A stretch of DNA of 6,945 nt from positions 1 through 6,945 of the forward strand of contig JAUJMG010000214.1 in assembly GCA_030446955.1 (NCBI GenBank). Reading direction: 5' to 3'. A program made the position numbers and the translations under genes. This document shows, piece after piece, positions 1 through 6,905 of this stretch (positions within the stretch are counted from its first letter, which is position 1; each line of letters begins with the position of its first letter). This DNA comes from Thermomicrobiales bacterium. GTDB lineage: Bacteria; Chloroflexota; Chloroflexia; Thermomicrobiales; UBA6265. The notes under the pieces were generated by a model. The model saw only the letters and a program-made list of their open reading frames with translations, was not told the DNA's origin and searched no databases.

Positions 1-381
1 AACATCACCATGGCCGACCTCAAGGGCGTGCTCCGGGAACTCGCCCGCCAACTCTTCGGACCGGAGCGTCGCATCCGCTTCCGCTGTGATTTCTTCCCCT
101 TCGTCGAGCCCGGCGTCGACTTCGCCGTCGACTGTGCCATCTGCGATGGCAAGGGCTGCCGCGTCTGCAAGCAGTCCGGCTGGCTGGAGATGGGCGGGGC
201 CGGCATGGTTCACCCGAAGGTGCTCCGGGGTGTGGGCTACGACCCTGAACGCTACACCGGCTTCGCCTTCGGCCTCGGGGTAGAGCGGATGGTGATGATG
301 AAGGAGGGCGTGGGCGATGTCCGCGCCTTCGCCGGCAACGACCTCCGCTTCCTCCGCCAGTTCGCCCGCGTCGCCGTCTAA
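1..381 (+). CDS. pheS: Phenylalanine--tRNA ligase alpha subunit, C-terminal part (5' end outside window)
   Basis: This is the C-terminal third of the catalytic subunit of the alpha2-beta2 phenylalanyl-tRNA synthetase, a cytoplasmic enzyme that charges tRNA-Phe. The frame is open to base 1, where the codons read N-I-T before the first Met at base 10. That Met is internal (PheS normally has about 340 residues), so the gene is cut by the window edge. Counting from that Met, FVEPGVDF (31-38) is the class II motif-2 region. Four cysteines follow as C-x2-C-x4-C-x2-C (42, 45, 50, 53). GWLEMGGAGMVHPKVL (57-72) and the motif-3 stretch FGLGVER (87-93) come next, and the end has the usual ND-RFL-QF pattern (110-118). 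The stop is TAA at 379-381. pheT starts 47 bases downstream, the standard pheST operon layout. The cysteine segment is a known PheS variant, not a fusion. Confidence 0.97.
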   Translation, partial: NITMADLKGVLRELARQLFGPERRIRFRCDFFPFVEPGVDFAVDCAICDGKGCRVCKQSGWLEMGGAGMVHPKVLRGVGYDPERYTGFAFGLGVERMVMMKEGVGDVRAFAGNDLRFLRQFARVAV

Positions 382-428
382 CCGCTCCACGATCTCCCCG
401 ACCCCGACCCACGAAAGGACCACGACCC

Positions 429-2876
429 ATGAAGGTACCGATGCGGTGGCTGGCGGACTTCGTTGACACGGCTCTCCCGCCCTCCGAGCTAGCGCGACGG
501 CTGACGATGGCCGGACTCGAGGCTGAGAAGATCGAAGAGATTGGCGCGGGCTGGAACAACGTCTTTGTCGGTCACGTCGACCGGGTCGAGCGCCACCCCG
601 ATGCAGACCGACTGGTCCTCGCCGACGTTCAGGCGGGCGAGCACCGCCTCACCGTGGTGACAGGAGCGCCGAACATCGCCGCCGGACAAACCGTCGCCCT
701 GGCACTGACCGGCGCCCGGCTGATCGACGGGTACTCCGACACGCTCCAGTACAAGACCCTCAAGCCGGGCGTCATCCGCGGTGTTCGCTCTGAGGGGATG
801 GTCTGCTCGGAGAAGGAGCTCGGCCTCTCCGGGGAGCATGAGGGAATCCTGGTCCTCGAACCGGAGGCGCCCGTCGGAGCACCCCTCGCCGAGTGGCTAG
901 GCGACACCGTGATCGAGTTCGAGATCACCCCAAACCTCGTCCACGCCTTCTCGATCCTCGGAATCGCCCGCGAGGCCGCGGCCGTAACTGCTGCGCCCCT
1001 CCGGCTTCCCCCAACGTTCGATCTCGGCACAGCGCCGGCTGGAGAGGACGCGCTCGTCCAGGTCGAAGCCCCCGACCTCTGCCCCCGCTATGCCGGGGTG
1101 GTCATCAAGGGGATCCGGGTCGGGCCGTCTCCCGCCTGGCTTGCGCGCCGCCTCGCCGCCGCTGGTCTGAGGTCCATCAACAACGTCGTCGACGTCACCA
1201 ACTACGTCATGCTGGAGTGGGGTCAACCCCTCCACGCCTTCGACAAGGATCAACTCCATGAGGGCCGCATCGTTGTCCGTCGTGCAGGGGTCGGCGAGAC
1301 CATCGAGACGTTGGACCATCAGGTCCGAACCCTCAACCCCGATGTGTTGGTCATCGCAGACGCTGACCACGCGGTCGCCGTCGCCGGTGTGATGGGCGGT
1401 GTCGACAGCGAAGTCTCCGAGAAGACGACGACGGTCCTCCTCGAAGCCGCCACCTTCGACATGCGCTCCGTCCGGCGCACCGCCCGCGACCTCAAGCTCC
1501 GCACCGACGCCTCGGCTCGCTTCGAACGGGGTCTGGACCCCGAGCTGGTCGGTCCGGCCGCCGCCCGCGCTACTCGCCTCCTGCTCGATCTCAACCCCGG
1601 CAGCCGCGTCACCGCCGTGCGGGACGTCTACCCAGAGCCCGTTCACCCGCGCTCAATCACGATGTCGTTCGGGCTGATCGAGCGGGTTCTCGGCATCGGC
1701 TTCGAGCCGTCCGTGGTTCTCGACGTGCTGACCCGTCTTGGCTTCGACCCAGCCCTCGCTGCGGACGACGATCAAGACTGGTTCACGGTGCAGGTGCCCA
1801 CCTACCGCCAGGACGTCACCATCCCTGAGGACGTGGTCGAGGAAGTCGCCCGCATCGTCGGCTATGAGGCGCTACCCGAAACGCTTCCGGCCGGTCGCAC
1901 CCCGCCCGTCGTCCGCGATCCCATGTTCCGCCTGCAGTCGGACCTCCGCGACCTCCTCGCGGGTGCCGGCGGCGTCGAGACCGTCACCTACGTGACCGCG
2001 TCCGAGCAACACCTCCTCGCTCTCGGCGCGGACGACCAGGGAGCGGTCGGTCTCCTCCACCGGGCGCCACTCACCGCTCTCGTGCGGCTGAGGAATCCGC
2101 TCCAAAGTGACCGTTCCCTCCTCCGGCCAACGATCGTTCCCTCCCTGCTGGAGGTCGCGGCCGAGAACTTGAAGCATCAGACGGCCGTCCGCCTCTTCGA
2201 GATAGCGCGCGTCTATCTCCCGCAGGGACGCGACGAGCTTCCCCGCGAAGCCAACGTCTGCGCCCTGCTCCTCGCCGGCCAGCGGGACGCCGTCGGCCGG
2301 TTTGCCCTCCCGGGGGATCTCGACTTTTTCGACCTCAAAGGCATAGTCGACGTGATTGCCAGGCACACCGGCATCCGGCCATCATTCGACGTCGCGGCCG
2401 TCCCCGGCCTCCATCCCGGTCGCGCCGCAACCTTCGCCCATGCCGGCAAGGTGGTCGGCCTGCTCGGCGAGCTTCGCCCAGACATCGCGCCCGACTTCGG
2501 CCTCGCGGATCACCGCGTGGCCGTAGCCGAGATCGACCTCGACGCGCTTCTAGAGGCAGCACACGCGGCGGCCACCGAGATTCGGGTCCCGCGCTTCCTG
2601 CCCGTGCAGCAGGACTTCGCCGTCGTCGTGGCCGAGAAGACCCCTGCGGCGGCCGTCGAGCAGGCCCTCCTCACCGGCGCCGGCGCCCTGGCAACTGACA
2701 TTGTCCTGTTCGACGTCTTCCGCGGAGCGCAGATCGGTGAGAATCGGAAGAGCCTCGCCTACCGCGTCACCTTCACGGCGCCGGACCGCGCCCTCACCGA
2801 CGCGGACCTCGGCAAGGCTCGCGGCCGGATCGAGAAAGTCCTCGCCCAGAAAGTGAGCGGAACCCTTCGTGCCTGA
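429..2876 (+). CDS. pheT: Phenylalanine--tRNA ligase beta subunit
   Basis: Complete 815-residue beta subunit, within the usual bacterial length of about 800. It binds tRNA-Phe, edits mischarged Tyr-tRNA and completes the alpha2-beta2 enzyme. Domains in order: an N-terminal segment (1-38); an EMAP/OB-fold tRNA-binding domain (about 40-150, with HPDADRL at 56-62 and the SEGMVCSEKELGL region at 121-133); the B3/B4 editing domain (about 215-390, with NNVVDVTNYVM at 251-261, VAGVMGG at 318-324 and TDASARFERGLD at 359-370); and B5 (about 406-485), where D462, D468, E471 and E472 occupy the Mg-binding positions known for this family. A class-II-like catalytic-fold domain without activity follows (about 490-710), then a C-terminal FDX-ACB anticodon-binding domain (about 720-815). 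The ATG at 429 is preceded by AAAGGA at 414-419, nine bases away, and the N-terminus aligns with the family. In FDX-ACB the usual R-D pair reads Q-D (728-729). Confidence 0.98.
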   Translation: MKVPMRWLADFVDTALPPSELARRLTMAGLEAEKIEEIGAGWNNVFVGHVDRVERHPDADRLVLADVQAGEHRLTVVTGAPNIAAGQTVALALTGARLIDGYSDTLQYKTLKPGVIRGVRSEGMVCSEKELGLSGEHEGILVLEPEAPVGAPLAEWLGDTVIEFEITPNLVHAFSILGIAREAAAVTAAPLRLPPTFDLGTAPAGEDALVQVEAPDLCPRYAGVVIKGIRVGPSPAWLARRLAAAGLRSINNVVDVTNYVMLEWGQPLHAFDKDQLHEGRIVVRRAGVGETIETLDHQVRTLNPDVLVIADADHAVAVAGVMGGVDSEVSEKTTTVLLEAATFDMRSVRRTARDLKLRTDASARFERGLDPELVGPAAARATRLLLDLNPGSRVTAVRDVYPEPVHPRSITMSFGLIERVLGIGFEPSVVLDVLTRLGFDPALAADDDQDWFTVQVPTYRQDVTIPEDVVEEVARIVGYEALPETLPAGRTPPVVRDPMFRLQSDLRDLLAGAGGVETVTYVTASEQHLLALGADDQGAVGLLHRAPLTALVRLRNPLQSDRSLLRPTIVPSLLEVAAENLKHQTAVRLFEIARVYLPQGRDELPREANVCALLLAGQRDAVGRFALPGDLDFFDLKGIVDVIARHTGIRPSFDVAAVPGLHPGRAATFAHAGKVVGLLGELRPDIAPDFGLADHRVAVAEIDLDALLEAAHAAATEIRVPRFLPVQQDFAVVVAEKTPAAAVEQALLTGAGALATDIVLFDVFRGAQIGENRKSLAYRVTFTAPDRALTDADLGKARGRIEKVLAQKVSGTLRA

Positions 2877-2965
2877 TGAAAGCACGACCGGCTCTGTCGG
2901 CCTCAGGAGCAGACATCATCGTCGCCAGGAGCGCGCAGCCGCTCGCCCGGCTCCCCATTCAGTAG
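2876..2965 (+). other. Possible 29-residue ORF overlapping the pheT stop (weak)
   Basis: The pheT stop TGA (2874-2876) overlaps an ATG (2876-2878) in TGATG, the arrangement used for re-initiation by a terminating ribosome. The frame runs 29 codons to TAG (2963-2965). It is followed at once by a second ATG (2966) that opens six codons ending in TGA (2984-2986). The peptide, beginning MKARPALSASGADIIVARSA, matches no family I know, has no histidine run and no membrane segment. No good Shine-Dalgarno sits before it. It fills most of the 150-base gap before hisD. It may be chance, or a translated spacer or leader. Confidence 0.12.
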
Positions 2966-3026
2966 ATGAACCGTCGTGACCCCTGACCGTCTTCCAGCCC
3001 CACCCCCGCGCTAGAAGGATCACCTG

Positions 3027-4391
3027 ATGTCGACCCCAACCACGACCACGCCGCTGATCCGCCGCACTACCGACGTGGACGAGGCCCGCTCTGTCCTGTC
3101 GCGCCGTCGTGGCTTCGAGGAACCGCGACTCTCCCCCCGGATGCAGGAGGGGATCCGCAGGGTCTTCGGCGAAGACCTGACCGCCGATCAGGTGGTGGAG
3201 AGTATCCTCGGGGAGGTCCGGAACGAGGGAGACGCGGCTCTCCTCCGTTACACCGAAGCGTTTGACGGACGTGTCCCCGACCCACTCGAGGTTCCGCCGT
3301 CAGCCTGGGACGAGGCCCTGGCCTCGCTCGACCCCGCGCTGCGCGACGCTCTCTCCTTAGCCGCCGACCAGATCGCCGCCTTCCACCGCAAGCAGGTCCG
3401 GACCTCCTGGGTGGACTACTCGCCAGACGGCGCCCTCGGTCAGATCGTGCGACCTCTGGAGCGGGTCGGCATCTACACCCCGGGGGGCACGGCCGCCTAT
3501 CCATCCTCCCTGCTCATGACCGCCGTACCGGCGCGGGTGGCCGGCGTAGCGGAGGTGATCGTTTGCGCGCCGCCAGGACCCGACGGGCGAGTCTCGGGCA
3601 CGGTCCTCGCCGCTGCAAGGATCGCCGGCGTCAATCGCGTCTTCGCGGTGGGTGGCGCCCAGGCGATCGCGGCCATGGCCTATGGCACGGCCACGGTGCC
3701 GCACGTCGACAAGATCTACGGACCCGGCAACATCTTCGTCGTGCTCGCCAAGCAGCGAGTCTACGGCACGGTCGCCATCGACCAACTCCCCGGTCCCACC
3801 GAGACGCTCCTCGTCGCGGACGAGAGCGCTGACCCCGCCATCGCCGCTGCCGACATGCTCGCCCAGGCCGAGCACGACCCGATGGCCAGCGCGATCCTCC
3901 TGACCACGAGCCCGGATCTCGCCGACGCGGTCGCCGCCGCCCTCGCCGAGCAACTCCCGTCCCTGGAGCGGCGGGAGATCGCAACGCAGTCCCTGGTCGC
4001 CAACGGTCTCATTGCCGTCGTGCCCAATGTCGAAACCGCCCTTGACCTCGCCAATGCCTACGCCCCGGAGCACCTTTGCCTGCTGCTCCAGGACCCATGG
4101 AGCGCCGTGCCGCTGGTCCGCCACGCCGGCGGCATCTTCGTCGGTGAGGACAGCCCAGAGGTTCTGGGCGACTACACCGCCGGCCCGAGCCACGTCATGC
4201 CGACCGGCGGCACCGCCCGCTTCTTCTCTCCCATCCACGTCCAGGACTTCACCAAGGTCATCAGCCTCGCCGCCGCGAATCGTGCCGGCCTCCTGCGTGT
4301 TGGTCCGGCTGCCGCCGCTCTCGCCCGCGCCGAAGGCCTTAGTGCCCACGCCGCCGCCATGGACCGGCGCCTCCGCCGCTCCAACGACTGA
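3027..4391 (+). CDS. hisD: Histidinol dehydrogenase
   Basis: Complete 454-residue zinc- and NAD-dependent enzyme that oxidises L-histidinol to L-histidine in two steps, the end of histidine biosynthesis, in the cytoplasm. Signature blocks: YTPGGTAAYPSSLLM (150-164), VFAVGGAQAIAAMAYG (205-220), KIYGPGN (229-235), QLPGPTE (253-259) and AQAEHDP (279-285). The residues matching the zinc ligands of the E. coli enzyme are Q280, H283, D382 and H441. The catalytic Glu-His pair is E348-H349 in APEHL. Spacings between these residues agree with E. coli HisD to within one residue. The N-terminus is about 20 residues longer than in E. coli, mostly in the segment 29-54. The ATG at 3027 follows AGAAGGA at 3013-3019 with a seven-base spacer, a strong start. 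It lies 150 bases after pheT, so it may be read through from pheST or have its own promoter; I see no clear -35/-10 pair and no histidine-rich leader. No other his gene is in the window. Confidence 0.98.
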   Translation: MSTPTTTTPLIRRTTDVDEARSVLSRRRGFEEPRLSPRMQEGIRRVFGEDLTADQVVESILGEVRNEGDAALLRYTEAFDGRVPDPLEVPPSAWDEALASLDPALRDALSLAADQIAAFHRKQVRTSWVDYSPDGALGQIVRPLERVGIYTPGGTAAYPSSLLMTAVPARVAGVAEVIVCAPPGPDGRVSGTVLAAARIAGVNRVFAVGGAQAIAAMAYGTATVPHVDKIYGPGNIFVVLAKQRVYGTVAIDQLPGPTETLLVADESADPAIAAADMLAQAEHDPMASAILLTTSPDLADAVAAALAEQLPSLERREIATQSLVANGLIAVVPNVETALDLANAYAPEHLCLLLQDPWSAVPLVRHAGGIFVGEDSPEVLGDYTAGPSHVMPTGGTARFFSPIHVQDFTKVISLAAANRAGLLRVGPAAAALARAEGLSAHAAAMDRRLRRSND

Positions 4392-4468
4392 CCGGCGGGA
4401 ACCGCGCGAGCATTTCACGCATTGGCATTGCAAAAATGACGGGATGCCAGGAGAGGAGCAGCTTCTGG
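4392..4468. other. Convergent intergenic spacer between hisD and ruvA
   Basis: 77 bases separate the two convergent stop codons. The middle (about 4411-4440) is markedly more AT-rich than its surroundings and includes AAAAA at 4432-4436. Two weak inverted repeats are visible: TGGCAT at 4423-4428 with ATGCCA at 4444-4449 (15-base loop), and a 7-bp arm pair 4447-4453/4462-4468 with one G-U position. Neither has a T-run directly after the stem on either strand. Transcription from both sides should end near here, but I cannot identify a standard intrinsic terminator. Confidence 0.4.
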
Positions 4469-5056
4469 CTACCCCTCCGCTAACTCCCGCAACGCGGCCA
4501 GCACCCGCTCTTCCATCGACTGGCCCGGTTCCCGGCCGGCGCGCATCGCCGCGCCATGGGCCTCAGCCACCGTATAGCCCAGCGCCCGCAGCGCCTCGAC
4601 CACCTCGTTTTCGTCGGCCGACGGCGCTATCCCCGCCCCCACCCCAACTGCTGCCGCCGGCAGCTTCCCTCGCAGCTCCAGCAACAGCCGGGCGGCTGTC
4701 TTCTTGCCCACACCGGGCACGGTGGCTAAGAGGGCCGCGTTCTCGTGGGCGACGGCATCGTAGAGCGCGTCAGCCCGGACGTGGGACAGGATCGCACAGG
4801 CGAGACGCGGTCCCACCCCGGTCACCGAGATCAGGGTCTCGAAGAGCCGCAACTCCTCGGCGCTAGCAAACCCATACAGCGTGAGCTGATCCTCCCGGAC
4901 AAACAGGTGCGTCAGAAGGCGAACTGCTTGGCCCACCTGCCCGATCTCAGCGATGGTGGTCGCACTGGTCCCGACCCGGTAGATCACCCCGCTAACGTCG
5001 ACCAGCACCGAATCTGCCGTCGCCGCTTCCAGGCGCCCCCGAAGACCGGCGATCAC
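4469..5056 (-). CDS. ruvA: Holliday junction branch migration complex subunit RuvA
   Basis: Complete 195-residue RuvA (family usually 190-205). The tetramer binds four-way junctions and loads the RuvB motor for branch migration in recombinational repair. Visible parts: N-terminal OB fold (1-63, beginning MIAGLRGRLE), with the acidic pin pair E55-D56 in REDQLTLYGF at the E. coli positions. Two helix-hairpin-helix motifs follow: VTGVGPR (78-84) and VPGVGKK (113-119). After a flexible Ala/Gly-rich linker (about 134-147), domain III (148-195), which contacts RuvB, begins at DENEVVEALRALGY. The start is GTG at 5056-5054. It overlaps the amidohydrolase stop in GTGA (5056-5053), and GAGG at 5067-5064 lies seven bases upstream inside that gene, so translation is probably coupled. 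The stop is TAG (4471-4469). ruvB and ruvC, frequent partners, are not next to it here. Confidence 0.97.
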   Translation of the reverse strand: MIAGLRGRLEAATADSVLVDVSGVIYRVGTSATTIAEIGQVGQAVRLLTHLFVREDQLTLYGFASAEELRLFETLISVTGVGPRLACAILSHVRADALYDAVAHENAALLATVPGVGKKTAARLLLELRGKLPAAAVGVGAGIAPSADENEVVEALRALGYTVAEAHGAAMRAGREPGQSMEERVLAALRELAEG

Positions 5057-5925
5057 GCCGCCGCCTCAGCCGGAGAGGGCGGAATTCGGTACACCTGACG
5101 CGCGGTCTCACCCAGCACCGCCGCCGACTCCTCCGCGGACAATCCTACCCCCCGCACCCGGCGGAGGAACCGATCCTGGCGAAGTACCGGGAAGTCGCTC
5201 CCGAACATGACCCGCTGGGGTCCAACAAGGTCGATAACGGTGCGGAAGACGGGGAAGCGGTACAGGTAAGTCGAGGCCGCTGAGTCGTACGTCACCCGCG
5301 CCGCCGCCGCTGCCACCTCCGGCATCAGCTCGTAGAAAGGCAGACCGCCGCCCCAATGCGCCGCCACCACCCGGAGCTCCGGGTACGCCGACAGAAAGGC
5401 CAGCAAGCGATCAGGCGTTGCCGTCCCTTTGCCTCGATAGCTATGCCCCACCGGCTCCGTCGCGTGCAGCATCAACGGTAGGTCCAAATCGACGCAGGTC
5501 TCGACCACGGGGCTCACGTCCGCCGGTCGGGTCAGGTCGAACCGCTGCGCGTCGGCGTTCAACTCGCCCACCCCGGAGGCTCCCAGCGCCGCGGCACGCT
5601 GGACCTCCGCTCCGGCCCCGGCGCCTTCAGCCGGCGCCACGGTGGCGAGCCAAACCAGCCGCCCATTGCTCGCCCGGCACGACTCCGCCAGGTAGTCATT
5701 GTGCTCCCGGCAGATGCCTGGATCGTGCCAAGGGAAGCCGCAAACCACGGCGCGGTCGATCCCAGCGCTGTCCATACTCCGCAGCAAATCCTCCGCTGTC
5801 ACCAGCAGCGCCTTCGGATCCGCATAGAGCTGCTCGAACCAGAGATCACGCCCGACAAACGCCTCACGTCCCCGGACCACCTCCGGCGAGAAGATATGCG
5901 TGTGGGCGTCAATGACACTCGTCAT
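5053..5925 (-). CDS. Amidohydrolase family 2 (TIM-barrel metal-dependent hydrolase), substrate unknown
   Basis: 290 residues from the start chosen here. The metal-site pattern of the amidohydrolase superfamily is complete: H8-x-H10 in IDAHTHIF after strand 1, H154 in LMLHATEP, H190 in VAAHWGGG and D244 in FGSDFP. This resembles the Amidohydro_2 (PF04909) group, which holds decarboxylases (ACMSD-like) and hydrolases, so the reaction cannot be told from sequence. There is no signal peptide or membrane segment, so it is probably cytoplasmic. I chose the ATG at 5925 because a strong purine tract (GAGGGGAGG, 5938-5930) precedes it and the metal motif follows at once, as is usual in the family. An ATG at 5967 in the same frame adds 14 residues (304 in all) and overlaps the phosphatase stop in TAATG, but has no good Shine-Dalgarno and a low-complexity extension. 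The 3' end overlaps ruvA by four bases (GTGA). Confidence 0.92.
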   Translation of the reverse strand: MTSVIDAHTHIFSPEVVRGREAFVGRDLWFEQLYADPKALLVTAEDLLRSMDSAGIDRAVVCGFPWHDPGICREHNDYLAESCRASNGRLVWLATVAPAEGAGAGAEVQRAAALGASGVGELNADAQRFDLTRPADVSPVVETCVDLDLPLMLHATEPVGHSYRGKGTATPDRLLAFLSAYPELRVVAAHWGGGLPFYELMPEVAAAAARVTYDSAASTYLYRFPVFRTVIDLVGPQRVMFGSDFPVLRQDRFLRRVRGVGLSAEESAAVLGETARQVYRIPPSPAEAAA

Positions 5926-5929
5926 GCCG

Positions 5930-5938
5930 CCTCCCCTC
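5930..5938 (-). promoter_or_regulatory. Shine-Dalgarno tract deciding the amidohydrolase start
   Basis: Read on the - strand the bases are GAGGGGAGG, ending four bases before the ATG at 5925-5923. The upstream GAGG half is nine bases from that ATG. This tract lies inside the longer frame that begins at 5967, where it would encode Arg-Gly-Gly-Gly. That makes the shorter protein the better call. Confidence 0.65.
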
Positions 5939-5966
5939 AGGCCGTTGGAAGCGGGCTGGTCCGGCA

Positions 5967-6884
5967 TTACCCAAGGAGTGCCAGCGCGAGAATCACCAGC
6001 GCGATGAAGACCACCGCGCCGAGCAGCACCAGAGCAGGAACCAGGTACGTCCCTAGCCCGCCGCGATCCGCTCTCGCACCTGCAAGGACCGGTTCCAGCA
6101 CCCGCACCGGCGTCACCTCGGCGACAACGGCGCTGACGTTGTCGGTCGTGCCCCGCTCGTTGGCAAGTTCTACAAGCCGCCGTGCCGCGGACTCGGGTCC
6201 ATGCTGCAGCAGCACCGCGACAAGCTCGTCGTCCTCAACAACGTCATAAAACCCGTCGCTGCAGAGCAGGAGGCGGTCTTCCGGGAGCAGCGTTAACTCG
6301 AAGATGTTGGGCATCTTCGGATCGAGCTTTTCCCGCTGCCCAAGCGCGTGCGTCACGATATTCCGGTGCGGGCTCTCTCGCGCCTCCCGCGGCGTGAGCG
6401 TGCCCTGGGAGACCTGCTCGGCGACAAGAGAGTGGTCCTGGGTGATCTGGGTGAGCCGGTTCGCCCGCACGAGGTACGCGCGGCTGTCACCAACGTTGGC
6501 GATGGTGACGTACTTGCCGCGGGTGGCAGCGACAACGAGCGTCGTGCCCATCAGCGCGCCATCGCCCACCTCACGCCCGTTTTGGAAGATGGTTCTGTTG
6601 GCCTCCCGAAACGCTTGCTTGAGCAGGAGTGCCGTCTCCGTTTGGACATTGGAGGACAGCACGGCTTGCACCGTTTCGATGGCGAGCTTACTCGCCACCT
6701 CGCCCCGCTGGTGACCGCCCATCCCGTCGGCGACCGCCATCAACGTCTCGGCATCCAGCGCTAATGAGCCATCCACGGCCGGCGGAATCTCGGCAATCAG
6801 GACAGCATCCTCGTTGCCGTCACGACCGCCAGCATCCGTCGCCGCACCGACAGCAATCCGAACCTCGTTGTTCCCGTCGTCCAC
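5967..6884 (-). CDS. PP2C-type Ser/Thr protein phosphatase with C-terminal membrane anchor
   Basis: 305-residue Mn/Mg-dependent phosphatase of the PPM/PP2C (Stp/PrpC-like) family, which reverses Ser/Thr kinase phosphorylation. Motifs in order: R21-x2-N-E-D (NED at 24-26), DGMGGH (53-58), GTTLVVAA (113-120), ANVGDSRAYL (129-138), QDHSLV (149-154), CSDGFYDVV (208-216) with D210, and TTDNVSAVV (246-254) with D248. All the usual metal aspartates are present. After the catalytic domain (about 8-258) comes a short linker, then a strongly hydrophobic segment (about 279-304) reaching the C-terminus. This implies a tail anchor with the enzyme facing the cytoplasm. The start is GTG at 6884-6882. No other start codon lies upstream in frame, but the frame is open to the window edge and there is no convincing Shine-Dalgarno, so the N-terminus is less sure than the rest. 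The stop TAA (5969-5967) overlaps a possible ATG of the next gene. No kinase or FHA partner is in view. Confidence 0.95.
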   Translation of the reverse strand: MDDGNNEVRIAVGAATDAGGRDGNEDAVLIAEIPPAVDGSLALDAETLMAVADGMGGHQRGEVASKLAIETVQAVLSSNVQTETALLLKQAFREANRTIFQNGREVGDGALMGTTLVVAATRGKYVTIANVGDSRAYLVRANRLTQITQDHSLVAEQVSQGTLTPREARESPHRNIVTHALGQREKLDPKMPNIFELTLLPEDRLLLCSDGFYDVVEDDELVAVLLQHGPESAARRLVELANERGTTDNVSAVVAEVTPVRVLEPVLAGARADRGGLGTYLVPALVLLGAVVFIALVILALALLG

Positions 6885-6905
6885 GCCCTGGTACCCCGCC
6901 CTGGT
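6884..6905. repeat. 9-bp direct repeat at the phosphatase start
   Basis: CGCCCTGGT occurs at 6884-6892 and again at 6897-6905, 13 bases apart start to start. The first copy touches the GTG start codon of the phosphatase. Between them lie ACCC and part of a GGTACC palindrome (6890-6895). It could be a pair of binding half-sites or chance in GC-rich DNA. Confidence 0.5.

Noticed and set aside
124..171. C-x2-C-x4-C-x2-C cluster in PheS as a possible new zinc finger
   Set aside because: This cysteine segment is a known feature of many bacterial PheS proteins outside the Actinobacteria, so it is not novel.
20..559. 179-codon open frame on the - strand across pheS and the pheT start
   Set aside because: It is antisense to conserved pheS/pheT sequence, its translation is Arg/Pro/Ser-rich low-complexity, and long antisense frames are expected at this GC content.
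897..1646. 249-codon open frame on the - strand inside pheT
   Set aside because: It is antisense to the PheT editing domain, has no recognisable motif, and arises from the codon bias of pheT.
2877..3026. Histidine leader attenuator, T-box or terminator before hisD
   Set aside because: There is no histidine-codon run, no recognisable T-box sequence, and the small stems present (such as AGCCG 2937-2941 with CGGCT 2948-2952) are short and not followed by a T-run.
3357..4433. 358-codon open frame on the - strand opposite hisD
   Set aside because: hisD is certain from its zinc and catalytic residues. This frame is its codon-position mirror, Gly/Asp/Val-rich and without any family resemblance.
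4423..4468. Bidirectional intrinsic terminator between hisD and ruvA
   Set aside because: The arms are only 6-7 bp, one with a wobble or mismatch, and the only T-run (on the - strand, 4436-4432) lies about 10 bases from the nearest stem.
4012..4866. 284-codon + strand frame spanning the hisD end, the spacer and antisense ruvA
   Set aside because: The translation is Pro/Arg/Ala-rich with no fold-like pattern, and it overlaps two certain genes.
5418..6249. + strand open frames opposite the amidohydrolase and phosphatase (5418-5915 and 5701-6249)
   Set aside because: Both are antisense to genes with complete active-site motifs, are Arg/Pro/Ser-rich and have no recognisable domain.
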